Shown here piece after piece: positions 44,005 to 54,800 of a DNA stretch of 64,000 nucleotides (the stretch's first letter is position 1; every line of letters starts with the position of its first letter). Below the pieces are notes generated by a model, which ran no database searches, was not told where the DNA came from, and saw only the letters and a program-made list of their open reading frames with translations. A program made the translations under genes and the position numbers. Origin of the DNA: CAYXFD01 sp964464175 (GTDB lineage Bacteria > Cloacimonadota > Cloacimonadia > Cloacimonadales > JAJBBL01); assembly GCA_964464175.1 (NCBI GenBank), contig CAYXFD010000005.1, positions 62,001 through 126,000 of the forward strand, in the 5' to 3' direction.

Positions 44005-47000
44005 TTAATCATTATACTTCTCCAAAAGCGTTTTAAGATCGAACAAGTGACTCTCAACGAACCTGAGATAAGTATCCAGATCTCCAAGCTTTAAATCAAC
44101 TTCAAGATTCTCACAATTCATAAGCTTCTTTTTCAACCTGAGCAGAGATGGTTCATCATTTTTTACGAACTCCTTATACATCGCTGCACAGAGAGGACAG
44201 AGAGCAATGTATTGTGCAACATGTTCTTTAAGAATGTGATTCCGGTTGAGTACCTCAACAGCTTCAAAATAGTATTCTCCATCTCGTTTCTTAAAAGGCA
44301 TCACTTTCTTACAAATCTGGCAGATCATTAGACCATTTTCATTAGTATAAAGTGACTTAAGAAAGCTATGGGTGTCTGTTAATGCTTTAGATGTTCTTAT
44401 GCTTCTTTCACAATTCCTATATTCCTTGTCTGGAGAATCATCTATTTCTTCTGAAAGCTTTCCGCTCCGTCGGTCTTGAGAGATGACGGATTTCTCAGGA
44501 AACTCATCCTTACTGTGCTTCTCTGCCTTCAATGCTAAAACTTTTCTTTTAAACTCCGGATCACGCTCCATTTCAATCGCTATGTTCATTACTTCAGTGC
44601 TCACACCACTTTTCTCAGCTAACTTGATGATACTGCTTTTTCTCATTCCGAGAAGTTCTGCCAGAGTAGGATCATGTTGGAATAGATCAGGTAGTCCTTC
44701 TAGACTTATCTCGCTTGGTCTGTGAAAGCTTCCCTCTTCATTTGGTAACCATGAAGAACGCATTAACATCTCTCCAAAATTTGAAATCATTTCTTTTTTT
44801 TCTGAGTCCTCATATGTTTGTCGAGTAGATATCTCAATAGTTCCTTTAATACAGCTTTTGTTAGGTATTACAATATTGTTCCATATAAAAACACTTTTCT
44901 CATAAGATGGCTTAGCTAAAGCTTGTTCTAATCCTAACACGAAAAAATCAGGATCAAAATCGTTTAGTCCTCGTTCATGATCGCTGTGAAAATCCTTTAA
45001 AACAACAAATCCTCTGTAGTCTGACCTTCTTTTCATAATACGTACATCATCATTGACACCTAATCTCTTAAGCAGCTTAAGGAATGTATCATCATAGCAA
45101 TCATCTGCAAAAAAAGCTTCATTGTGACCGTCAAAGAATAGCAATAGTTCCTTTGTAGGAAAATATGTATCATAAGGTTTTTTATACTCTGTATCTTTCG
45201 TCGTTGCGTTTATGGCTCTTACAAAAGGACTGTTTCGAAGCAGTTCTACCAGTTTATATTGCTTTTGCTGGTTTTTTGTTGACATTGCTCTTTTAATTTT
45301 ATTTATATGACGTTTGTGTGCATGAATTGATATCTTTTTTGGGGTATTATGATAACGTGGCAGGATTCTCTCGACAACCTCTTCCACAATATCATATTCT
45401 GTTAAACCCAGCTCTGTAAGAAAGGTTTTAGCGGATTCATTATTTGCAATAACTTTTCTTACGATTGGGATTTTTGCATCATTCTCTTCCTCTGAAGGAA
45501 GGAAGGCGTTAGGTTGATTATCCTTACCGAAAGGAGTCACATGTTTGCCATTATCAAGTCTTATGAAAGGTTTAGCAAGTAGTATACCTTGGCTCGTGCT
45601 CCATGGATTAGAGCTTTTCCGCCATAAGGCAGAAGAGTTAATAAGATTCTTATAAAACTCTATGAACCATTCATCACTTCGCTCTTCCAAAAAGGACAGA
45701 TTAAGCTTTCGTGCAAAAATCTCTGAAGTTAGCTCTTCAACTCCTAATTCATTCCGTAAATACTCCCATAGATCGGTCTTTGATCTTTTGGTAATAATAC
45801 CTGAAATCCATTTTAGCGGCGTTTCAGATTTGTATAGAGCTGTTAGCAGTTTGCTATTGAGTAATTTACGAATCCATTCTGATTCCGCTAATATGGCATT
45901 TTTAGCACATACATATGATCCGTCATCTGCAGGTATCAATTCTTCAGAAACTAATGCTTCCTTGATTGCACTAACTATCGGCAGAAACATACTATTCTTG
46001 AAGGAATCATCTAATCTGATGGGCAAATTATCAAAAAAAGCAACATTTAATAGGTTCATGTTCTTCAGTTGAAGCAACATTTCTCTCACCAAGATGGCAG
46101 TTTCATCAATTAGTTTAAGATTCCACCCTGTATCATCATACTTCGGCACATTCTCCCGAGTTTTGGTAGTTCTGAAAGGGCCCTGGATAAGGAAACGAAA
46201 TGGGGTGATTATTTCTGTAGGGAAAAAGACCACAAATTTTGATGGAATTACAGGTACGACTCTCTCATCTTCATCGGCTTCACCACAAGTAAGCTTTAAA
46301 GCGATTTCAACTTTGAAAGGATGTTCTTTGTCTTTATAACGAACCGGTCTCTCAAAAATAAGCCATCTCTCCCTGAAATCACCATGTTCTTCAAATTCTT
46401 TGATTTGTTGAATAATTGTGACTATTCGAGCAATACCCTTATGCTCAACATAATACTTATAACTTCCTTTGTACCCCCCCTCAATTAAATACTCGAACTC
46501 TTTTATGTTTTTTAAAAAAAGCAGGGCACTGCAATCCAGTTCTCTGAGGCATTGAGCTATCTCATTAAATGCCGAATCAGTCGTTTCGGGAACATCAAAA
46601 TTCAGCATAATCAAAGTAGTCCATGGTTGAGAAATCTTTCGTGGTTTAACTTTATATGGGCGAACATAATGTTCTATTCGAAAATTTTCATCACCAGAAT
46701 GAATTTCAGGATTCGACGTATAAACGTAAACCGACTTAAATCCGATACCGAATTTCCCAATCTGTGTTAAATCTTCTGCCTTCTTACCCTCACCAATACC
46801 GCAAATAGCTCGAACATCACTCTCAACGAACAGCCTACCATTGTGCTTAACTAGAAGTTTATCTTGATTGAGTTCAAACAGTATTTTTGTTGCTTCTGCG
46901 TCCTCTGCATTCTGCAATATCTCAAAAAAGAAATGTGTCCTGTCTGTATACATATCACCCAGAAGCTCAAGATGATGAGTATATTCTCCATAGCCTTTAA

Positions 47001-47037
47001 TATTAACTTTTCTTATCTGATCATAATTACTCGCCAT
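44005..47037 (-). CDS. Sacsin/Hsp90-type GHKL ATPase with C-terminal zinc-binding HNH-like domain
   Basis: About 1010 residues. The N-terminal GHKL ATPase has the N-box FFFEILQNAEDAEATKILFE, LLVKHNGRLF (G1-like), and IGKFGIGFKSVYVYTSNPEI (G2-like), the form found in sacsin-like proteins of bacterial defence loci. A long helical middle follows. Near the C-terminus CQICKKVMPF ... NRNHILKEHVAQYIALCPLC gives two CxxC pairs and a histidine, as in HNH/zinc-finger nucleases. I start at ATG 47037 behind GGGGGA; the longer frame uses a TTG. It overlaps the SNF2 gene by 11 bases and is the last gene of the island operon. Confidence 0.8.
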   Translation of the reverse strand: MASNYDQIRKVNIKGYGEYTHHLELLGDMYTDRTHFFFEILQNAEDAEATKILFELNQDKLLVKHNGRLFVESDVRAICGIGEGKKAEDLTQIGKFGIGFKSVYVYTSNPEIHSGDENFRIEHYVRPYKVKPRKISQPWTTLIMLNFDVPETTDSAFNEIAQCLRELDCSALLFLKNIKEFEYLIEGGYKGSYKYYVEHKGIARIVTIIQQIKEFEEHGDFRERWLIFERPVRYKDKEHPFKVEIALKLTCGEADEDERVVPVIPSKFVVFFPTEIITPFRFLIQGPFRTTKTRENVPKYDDTGWNLKLIDETAILVREMLLQLKNMNLLNVAFFDNLPIRLDDSFKNSMFLPIVSAIKEALVSEELIPADDGSYVCAKNAILAESEWIRKLLNSKLLTALYKSETPLKWISGIITKRSKTDLWEYLRNELGVEELTSEIFARKLNLSFLEERSDEWFIEFYKNLINSSALWRKSSNPWSTSQGILLAKPFIRLDNGKHVTPFGKDNQPNAFLPSEEENDAKIPIVRKVIANNESAKTFLTELGLTEYDIVEEVVERILPRYHNTPKKISIHAHKRHINKIKRAMSTKNQQKQYKLVELLRNSPFVRAINATTKDTEYKKPYDTYFPTKELLLFFDGHNEAFFADDCYDDTFLKLLKRLGVNDDVRIMKRRSDYRGFVVLKDFHSDHERGLNDFDPDFFVLGLEQALAKPSYEKSVFIWNNIVIPNKSCIKGTIEISTRQTYEDSEKKEMISNFGEMLMRSSWLPNEEGSFHRPSEISLEGLPDLFQHDPTLAELLGMRKSSIIKLAEKSGVSTEVMNIAIEMERDPEFKRKVLALKAEKHSKDEFPEKSVISQDRRSGKLSEEIDDSPDKEYRNCERSIRTSKALTDTHSFLKSLYTNENGLMICQICKKVMPFKKRDGEYYFEAVEVLNRNHILKEHVAQYIALCPLCAAMYKEFVKNDEPSLLRLKKKLMNCENLEVDLKLGDLDTYLRFVESHLFDLKTLLEKYND

Positions 47038-50000
47038 TGAATTGTCCCCCGACAATACTAATTACACCATAGGCAACCGGCTCGGCAGTTATGTCGGCTT
47101 TCTCTATCGCCATATCTAACTCTTTTATGTGCCGGTCAAAGTCAGCTTCAGCATTATTAATCTGCGACTGTCGCATTCTTTGGATATTATCATTAGTAGC
47201 TTGAGCAAGTTGTTCTTTTAGCAGTGAAATTCTCGCTTTGTGGCTTATCGTCAGGCTTTCTCTCCGATACTCAATGAGTTCCCTCGTTTTTTCCTGATGT
47301 TTTTCTCTGGCTTTGAACCACAACTCGTAATGTTTTGCATCAAGTTCATCCCAAACTTCAGAGTTTGTTTCCAAAACATCACTATGGTCATCATCCTCTG
47401 CTCTTTCAATAAGGGTTGTAAGATGTTTACTCAAATCTTCATTGTTGGTGACAGGCTGAAGGGCCATATCTTCTCTAATTCCGAGAAATTTCCACTGGTA
47501 GATAACAAATCCATATTGTCCTTCGGGAATCAAATCCGTACTCACTCTCAATGATGTAAAGACCTTTCCCTCAATTATAAAAGAGTTGGCTGCCTGTTTA
47601 ACAAGTGGATGTATGGGCATAATAAATGTAGCAACCTGATATCTCGAAGCTGTTTCCGAATCGAAAGTAACTTGCAGATGAGGATCATCACCCTTTAACC
47701 AGCCTTCCCACTCTCGATTAATCTTAAGGCTTTGTCGGGGAATTTTATGGTAGTCATGCAGCAGTTTGTTTCGTATTTCTTGTGATAGACGGAGTGTTTT
47801 CAGTGATTTCTCGCCCAGAATAAATTCCTGCTCTTTCCCGTAGTTTTTTTGCAGATATACATTAACAAGCCTGTTTACAGAAAAAGGAGAGAGCCAGAAA
47901 CTTGTTGCATCTTCGATTTCCTTCCTCATCTGCTCTTGTGGTATTTGGATACCAAAGAGTTCAGACTGTTTTTGTTCCAAGTCTTCCTGTTCCTGTATCA
48001 ATCTAATCTTGTTGTCTGCTAATTGCTGAAGCCTTTTCCGACGATCATCCTTACTTAGGTTAAAACTCTCAGCAATGTTTTTTATCTCCCGGGTAATCTC
48101 TCCCAGAATTTCCTCGCTCCCACCAATTGCATGGTTAAAAACACCGATACGGGTTAAGCACCGTTCGTAAATATCTGCATCTACAGTGTCAGGAGTAATT
48201 AGATTGTAGATAGCCACAGTTCGGCTTCTCTGGCCTTTTCGGTCGATTCTACCGATTCTCTGTTCTATCCTCATGGGATTCCAGGGCAGATCGTAGTTAA
48301 CAATACAATCACAAAACTGATAATCAAGCCCTTCGCTTCCTACTTCAGAAAACAAGAGTATATCGAGACAATCAGTCATATCACGATCCATTTCAAAACG
48401 GTTTCTCAGCATTATACGCTCTTCATCCGGGACCCCTCCATGAACCAAGCCAAGCCGATAACCATCCTTTTTGAGATGATGATAGAGATAATGAAGTGTA
48501 TGCCTGAAACTACTAAAAACCATTATCTTGTTATTGGTTAATAGCTGCTTGTCATGTAAAATCTTTCGTAAAGCATCCAGCTTCGGATCATGACTTCCAA
48601 GATTACGAGCTCTAACGAGTATTGATTCTATTTGCATTTCGAGCGTTTTAACAGTCTCATTAACAAGCGTAGAGGCTTCATCCTCAGATACTTCCCAGGT
48701 AAGCTCATCAACATGTCTGTTCAATATTTCTTCCAGAAAAGGAACCAGACCGAAGAGACAACTTGCAGCTTGTCGTCTGATAGTGGTCATCATGAATTTA
48801 ACATTAATATCCCCGTGCAGTCTGCTAAATATCTCTGCTTGAACTTCAAGCAAATGATCATGTAACCCTCTTTGATCTGGCAAAAAGTCCACCGACACTG
48901 TCTCAGGCTTCCTGATAGTGAAAGCACCGATATCTCGCCTGCGCGTTCTGTTAATAATCCCGGAGAGGGTATGCAGCTCTTCAAGATCGGTAATAAGTCT
49001 CACTCGCTCTTCAGGTTCGATTGTTTTTTGTGTAATCCTTTCTCTTATCTTTCTTAATTTGGGGTTATGAGATAGAATAGATTCTCCCCACGATGTATGT
49101 GCAGCTCTATCGAGTTCCTCTAACACCTTTATCTTCCATCCATCTTCTTGTCTTCTTGCATGATCAACTGCTGAATTTATATATGGGTTTGGTTCTGTGA
49201 TGTGTACGAAGCTCTCCTCGTCCAAAATTAGATCAGGACGGAGGGTTTTTAACAAGACAAAGAGATCCTGATTGCCGAGTTGAATAGGCGTCGCTGTTAG
49301 GAAGAGTACTGCCTCTGCATGGTCACAAAAAAACCTCACTGCTTCATGCCGAAGAGTGTTCTGGTTGCGTATATGGTGGGCTTCATCCACTATGACGAGA
49401 TCGAAACGAGGCGGTGGATCAAGATTCAGCAGACCTATATTTCTTTTCCCTTTATTGCTCTCTTGGTCTCCATACAATAAAGCTTCATCAAATAACGAAT
49501 AAGGAACAATTACTTTCCGGTACTGTTCGGGCCAATAACCTTCCATGTCCAACTCTCTGATACAGTATCTCAACATGCTGCCGTCGAGATGAAGAAACCT
49601 TTCCTCAAATCTCTTCATCTCTAACTGCCATTTTCTCTCCGTTACTAAGGGACGTGGACATATGACCAATACTGTTTTCACATCACGTCTCGCTTGTAAC
49701 TCTCTCAGTATCAAACCTGCTTCAATTGTTTTCCCGACACCCACTCCGTCTGCAATCAGCAACCTTGGTCTTTCCGATCTGATAAATCGGAGAACGGGTC
49801 GAAACTGATAAGGGATAAATTCTATGCGGGCTGCATTAAGTGAATACAGGGTAGCTAAACCGGGATTTAGTATCTGTAAAGCTGACAAGAAGGCATGATA
49901 TTCATCACAGGAAAGACGTATTTTTTCCCCAATCCGGCTTTTATCCTCTATTAGTTGTGATTCATAGTATAATCTCGTCTCACCATCAATAAACACTTTA

Positions 50001-50098
50001 ACCCGATTCTCGGGTTTACCGGTTATAACAGAAACTACCGCACCCCGTATAGACTGATTGGTTTTGAGAACTACTATCTGTCCAGGTGAAAACGTCAT
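47027..50098 (-). CDS. SNF2/RapA-like DNA-dependent ATPase
   Basis: A 1023-residue superfamily 2 protein. N-terminal ~90 residues form a small beta domain; motif I is IADGVGVGKTIEAGLILREL (about 115-134), motif II LVIVDEAHHIRN, motif III LFLTATPIQLGN; the second RecA domain carries VFSSFRHTLHYLYHHL, LLFSEVGSEGLDYQF and WNPMRIEQRIGRIDRKGQ (motif VI). A long coiled-coil-rich C-terminal region follows (charged heptads around 600-700 and 940-1000). Probably a DNA translocase. Its stop and start codons nearly touch those of the neighbouring genes, so it is co-expressed with the Sel1 protein and the sacsin-like ATPase. Confidence 0.88.
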   Translation of the reverse strand: MTFSPGQIVVLKTNQSIRGAVVSVITGKPENRVKVFIDGETRLYYESQLIEDKSRIGEKIRLSCDEYHAFLSALQILNPGLATLYSLNAARIEFIPYQFRPVLRFIRSERPRLLIADGVGVGKTIEAGLILRELQARRDVKTVLVICPRPLVTERKWQLEMKRFEERFLHLDGSMLRYCIRELDMEGYWPEQYRKVIVPYSLFDEALLYGDQESNKGKRNIGLLNLDPPPRFDLVIVDEAHHIRNQNTLRHEAVRFFCDHAEAVLFLTATPIQLGNQDLFVLLKTLRPDLILDEESFVHITEPNPYINSAVDHARRQEDGWKIKVLEELDRAAHTSWGESILSHNPKLRKIRERITQKTIEPEERVRLITDLEELHTLSGIINRTRRRDIGAFTIRKPETVSVDFLPDQRGLHDHLLEVQAEIFSRLHGDINVKFMMTTIRRQAASCLFGLVPFLEEILNRHVDELTWEVSEDEASTLVNETVKTLEMQIESILVRARNLGSHDPKLDALRKILHDKQLLTNNKIMVFSSFRHTLHYLYHHLKKDGYRLGLVHGGVPDEERIMLRNRFEMDRDMTDCLDILLFSEVGSEGLDYQFCDCIVNYDLPWNPMRIEQRIGRIDRKGQRSRTVAIYNLITPDTVDADIYERCLTRIGVFNHAIGGSEEILGEITREIKNIAESFNLSKDDRRKRLQQLADNKIRLIQEQEDLEQKQSELFGIQIPQEQMRKEIEDATSFWLSPFSVNRLVNVYLQKNYGKEQEFILGEKSLKTLRLSQEIRNKLLHDYHKIPRQSLKINREWEGWLKGDDPHLQVTFDSETASRYQVATFIMPIHPLVKQAANSFIIEGKVFTSLRVSTDLIPEGQYGFVIYQWKFLGIREDMALQPVTNNEDLSKHLTTLIERAEDDDHSDVLETNSEVWDELDAKHYELWFKAREKHQEKTRELIEYRRESLTISHKARISLLKEQLAQATNDNIQRMRQSQINNAEADFDRHIKELDMAIEKADITAEPVAYGVISIVGGQFNGE

Positions 50099-50101
50099 AT
50101 A

Positions 50102-50644
50102 CTATTTCTCCAAGCACCTACGTGCTGAAACTCTTTCTTTTATCTCTGATGTTTCATCCTTAGTCAGAATCAGGCTTAATCTTTTGATTGCTTCGTTGAG
50201 GAATGATAATAATGGTTCATCCGGGTTGCTTTGCAGGGCAAGAAGATACCAGAAATATGCCTCTCTATTGTTCTTTATGATCCCGCCGTATGCTGTGCCT
50301 TCGGGAGAGCCGACAGTGCTGTCATAACTATTCCCCAAGGCACTCTGACCGGATGGATTGCCAGCTTCAGCAGAGAGTATGTAGAGCTTCACCGCTTCAG
50401 AAATATCCTGTTCCACCCCAAATCCATACTCATACATCTCGCCGAGCAGATACTGGGCATCTGAGTTGCCCCCCTCTGCAAGCTCTTTGAACAAGCGGGC
50501 TGCCTCTTCAAAATCCTGTGTCTCATCGTCTGAGTAGTAATAGTGAAGAGCTAAGTGAAACCGGGCGTGTAAATCTCCTTTCGAAGATAAGTCTTTCAAC
50601 AGGTTCAGATCCATATCAGAAGGACTCTTACATAATTTTTTCAT
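50102..50644 (-). CDS. Sel1-repeat protein
   Basis: About 180 residues with four consecutive Sel1-like repeats, e.g. GDLHARFHLALHYYYSD, DFEEAARLFKELAEGGNSDA, QYLLGEMYEYGFGVEQD and ISEAVKLYILSAEAGNPSGQ. Sel1 repeats mediate protein-protein contacts. There is no leader, so it is cytoplasmic. The ATG at 50644 is taken; the longest frame starts at a TTG. Three bases separate its stop from the SNF2 start, which suggests an accessory or scaffold role for the defence machinery. Confidence 0.85.
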   Translation of the reverse strand: MKKLCKSPSDMDLNLLKDLSSKGDLHARFHLALHYYYSDDETQDFEEAARLFKELAEGGNSDAQYLLGEMYEYGFGVEQDISEAVKLYILSAEAGNPSGQSALGNSYDSTVGSPEGTAYGGIIKNNREAYFWYLLALQSNPDEPLLSFLNEAIKRLSLILTKDETSEIKERVSARRCLEK

Positions 50645-50774
50645 TTTTCTCAATACCTTTCATATTTGTTAGACTACCTATTCATAACACACTGTTTATG
50701 TTCGATATACCTGTAAACGAAAAAGCATTCTTGGTTATACGCATAGTGTTTCGTGATTTAAGTAGGGTTAATAA

Positions 50775-51791
50775 TTAATAGCCATATCTGTTTTCAACAT
50801 ACTCAAGCCAATCCTTACATTTGTTTCTACTTTGATTACTGCGTACAAAGTCAACCCATTCCTGATGTGTCCATGTTGAAAAATGCGATTGACCATCAAA
50901 CATCTTAATCCAGTCCTTAGTCCAGTTTTCTACACCTGTATTTCTTAAGCAACTAATAAGAGAAGTGTTATTATTATCATATGCCACTGCATTTATAACT
51001 AAGTCAAATTTTCCACTTACAGCAATCCCTTCCGCTAATGATTGTTGGCGGAAAAGTTGATAACCATTAGTAGCGGCAGGACAGTTGTTAAGAGTACTTC
51101 TCCCTAGCTTGGATAGCCTTAGAATGTCCCAGTATTGCCTACCCCACTCTCTTTGGTGGCAAATATCTTTGTAACATGTAAAGTCATCTTTATCCATACA
51201 TCTGTTTGGATCGGGATTGCCGGGCTTATCATTTTTTCCGTCTCTAGTCCTCGCAGAACAACGATAGAAGCTTCCTTCAGAATATTTATTCTCAATCAAT
51301 ATCAACCCTTTACCGTTTTTTGTTGATACGATAAAAGCTATGTCAGGAGAAGTTTGACCGGCACCTCTCCTACCCTCTTTTTCTCCCAATAAGTCTAATG
51401 GGTTTAGATTATCACCTACCGGAAAAGCAAACTCTAGCTCAATATCCTCTATGCTTTGGATACTCGATGATACCTTCTCTTTTAGAAACTTTACCATTAG
51501 CTGTCGCATATAATCAGAAAACTTAAGAGGAAAATATAGATTTGAGCATAAAACCCAAGAACTACGCAAGCTATATTTTGAGGTATGAGCCTGGACATCA
51601 TGCTCCATTAGATACAATATTAAGTTTTGTCGTATTCCATTCCATACTCCTTGATCCCAGATATCCTTAGGCAGTAAGTGCTCATACACTTTCCCATTAG
51701 TCCAAGTCTGAGTTCTCTTATCACTAATGTTCTTCTTCTTCCATTCAACTTGTTGAGAGGTTATTTTGTACATAAAGTCTTTCTTTTTCAT
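50775..51791 (-). CDS. PD-(D/E)XK restriction-endonuclease-like protein
   Basis: A 338-residue protein. The nuclease core is visible as TSPDIAFIVSTKNGKGLILI followed by ENKYSEGSFY: PD...(D/E)xK with catalytic Asp, Glu and Lys in the expected spacing. The flanks resemble PGN_0703-type putative restriction endonucleases (SSWVLCSNLYFPLKFS before the core, YQLFRQQSLAEG after it). Several cysteines (CSAR, NRCMDKDDFTCYKDICHQRE) might bind a metal. It lies between the methyltransferase and Sel1 genes, so it may be the cleaving component of the modification system. ATG follows GGGAGAAA. Confidence 0.7.
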   Translation of the reverse strand: MKKKDFMYKITSQQVEWKKKNISDKRTQTWTNGKVYEHLLPKDIWDQGVWNGIRQNLILYLMEHDVQAHTSKYSLRSSWVLCSNLYFPLKFSDYMRQLMVKFLKEKVSSSIQSIEDIELEFAFPVGDNLNPLDLLGEKEGRRGAGQTSPDIAFIVSTKNGKGLILIENKYSEGSFYRCSARTRDGKNDKPGNPDPNRCMDKDDFTCYKDICHQREWGRQYWDILRLSKLGRSTLNNCPAATNGYQLFRQQSLAEGIAVSGKFDLVINAVAYDNNNTSLISCLRNTGVENWTKDWIKMFDGQSHFSTWTHQEWVDFVRSNQSRNKCKDWLEYVENRYGY

Positions 51792-51804
51792 TATTTTCTC
51801 CCTT

Positions 51805-54800
51805 TTATTGATTTCCCCTCAGTTTGGCGTAGCCGGCGATGAGGAGTTTGGTTTCGTTGGCGAATTTGACGGTGAGTTTGGTGGAAAAGCCGGAGCCTTC
51901 GACGGTGAGGATAGTTCCCTGCCCTAAGGTGTGGTGGAAGACATGCTGACCGGGGTGGAACTCTTTGAGCAGTTCACCAGGTTCTGAAGAAGTTTGGGAG
52001 GCTGTTGCGTGTTCCTCATCAAAGAAACTTATCTGGTCGGGGTCCTGTTTAGGTTTTCTGGGTGATGCTGCTGGTTCTGTTAAGCCGTAGTTGTGAGCCG
52101 CTTCTTTAATCGCGGCGGATTGCTTCCTGGTTTTGCCGGTAGTTTTTTTGCTCTTCCCTTTAGTGTGTAATCCCTGCTTCACCTCTTCTTCATAGATTTT
52201 ATGATTGAGGAGCAGGAGCCTTTTCAGAACTTCTTTCCTTGCTGCGGGAGAGATAGTGTATCGGACACGGTCATTTTCGGGGAGATAATCAACTTCATAG
52301 AAATCGTGGTTCAGATTGACAGCTTGACCCGCTTCGGAATCAATATGCCAGCCGTAAGCCTGTAATACCAGTTCATCCATCGTTTTATGGAGAGCCCGCA
52401 GTTTTATTATACCCTCGACAGCTTCTTCCATGGAACAGGTGCCGGGAGTCTTCTGCAAGTGCTTCCAGAGATAAATGGTCTCTTTACCGAACTTCTTATC
52501 TAACTCTTTAGCAGTTAGGTCCTGATGATCTATAATTTCACTGCTCAATCTTGCATTGTGGAACTGGTTATAGGTCTTGGTCAGCCCTAATTGTAGTTGC
52601 AACATTAATTCTCTGCGGTATTCGTGATACTCTTCACCTATATGCTCTAACCCGGATTCCATATCTGACGAGATGTTTTGAGGAAAGGGGAAGGTTTCGA
52701 AACAATCTGAGGGTGTATATCTTTTATCTCCTTTCATGGTCGAAGAATACTTCCACGACCAATGTTCGTGAAATGAGCTGGACAACAAGGTAATACCTGT
52801 GAAAGTATCTGAAGCAACAACACCAGCAGCATGAGAAACAACCTGATCTATTGAATGGAAGCTAAAGGATATGTATTTAGTAGTTAATGGCATTACTATA
52901 TATTTTTCCAGGGGTTTAATAGTCTGGTAGAGTTTTTTTGCATCGGCTCCATATTGCCACCAAAATTCATTTCTCTTTTTACTCACTGAATTCCGCTTTG
53001 GATCAAGTTTCTTTCTTTCCGGTTTCACCTCTCTTTCAACTATTTCGAAGCACTCCGGATAATTTTTACGGCAGTAATCTTCATCCCAATCGAAAAAGTT
53101 GATCACCCAACGGGAAGGTGACTGGTCAACACGTGAATTGAGATCTTCCCCGTTCAGATAAGGAAATAGAACCTCTTTATTCTTAGGGTTTAGAGAGATG
53201 AGTTGCTGAGCCTTTTGGGGTGTAAGGACAAAACCTTTGCCGAGCACAATTGAGCCCTGAAAACTCTTATTAGCATTCTGGCGTAATTTATGAGGCTCTC
53301 CGAGGTCTTCCGTATCGTCGAGATAAGATGTAATCTGCTTCACTCTCCGTTCATCGAGAATGATTTCACGATGCCAATCACCTTTATGAACTGTTATCAG
53401 GGATACTTCAACTGCGGCAAGACCGGGCCAGCGTCTGGAACGGATGGCAAAGTTGATAGTTCCACCCTGTTCTTTAATGACAGCTAATCCCCCTTCCCGG
53501 GCATTACCCTGAGCTATCGTATTGGTTGAGATGAGCGACTGAAAGGCTTTTTGCCTGATCAGGGTAAAGATACGCCGGAAAAAATAGGTGATCAGATCAA
53601 CACTTCCTATGGGAGCATAATTGTATCTGATAAACTCACAATAGTTGTTACCGAAAGTCCCGGTAAGTTTCTGCCCTCCAAGGAAGGGTGGATTACCTAA
53701 TACAGAATCGAATCCTCCTGCTGAGAAAACCTCCGGAAACTCCAGAAACCAGTGGAAAAAGCGGTTCTTTACACTCATCGCCAGAGCATAACCGACAGCT
53801 TCCCCGGTAAGCTGTTCACCACGCAGATAATTACGGTATTGAGCATCGGTAATGAATTTTCGATAATATTCTTCTCTCTTGGGGATAAAGAATTGAGCGG
53901 TCATTATATCGGCGAGAGTCTTGAAGGTCAGATAATTCTTTCCGGAGATTATCTCTTCATATTTTTCCCGTTTAGCTTCGATCTCTTCCGGGGTGGTTTC
54001 CGGCATTTGGTCTAATTCATAGTATCTACGGGTTATGTCTGTTGCTCCCTGATCGAGGAGTTGGTAAATATCTCTTATCGATGCGGCAGCTTTTCGTTCA
54101 GCAGAGTTTTGGCTACGCAGCTCTTTAGCGACATCTTTATGATCTCCGGGCAGGGTTTTAAACGCTTCCTCGGGGATACCGTTCTGCAGTTCTTCCTTGT
54201 GTGCCAACCCAACGATGGCATCACCGCATTTAAGATGATGGTCGAGGAAATTGAGGGGTTGACCGGGGTTATGAGCTTCCAGCCAGAGGGCTACTTTTGC
54301 CAGTTCCACGGCTAAGGGGTTTTTATCTACCCCGTAGATACAATTGCGGATAACATCACGCACCGCCTGCCGGAAAGCAGAGGGGGAGGGCTGATCTTCA
54401 CCGGTGCGGACTTTCGCCAGATCATTGGCAATTCTGCGGGCAGCGTTGAGCAGGATATGTCCGCTGCCGCAGGCAACGTCACAGACTGTAATCGATAGCA
54501 GTGCTATCTCAGGATCAGGCTCCTTGAGCTTTTCCTCTATGATATAATCGAGAGAGTGTTGAATCAGCGGCTGGACGAGTTCGTCGGGGGTGTAATGGGA
54601 ACCGGAGGATTTTCTCTTATCACCTTTCCTGAAGCTGAAAGAAATCTGATTATCGAATACTTGCAGATAAGGGTCGTATTCCAAGAGACCTTCATATACC
54701 GAACCGAACTCTTCGACATTCAAAGCACCATAATTTACCCGCATCTTCTGCCGGGTGATGGGGTTTTCGAAAACAGAGAGATTTCTCAGGCACTCCAGGA

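Noticed and set aside
43741..44094. Plus-strand ORF of 117 codons
   Set aside because: It runs through the terminator and antisense to the tRNA-Asn fragment and the end of the sacsin-like gene; it is not a gene.
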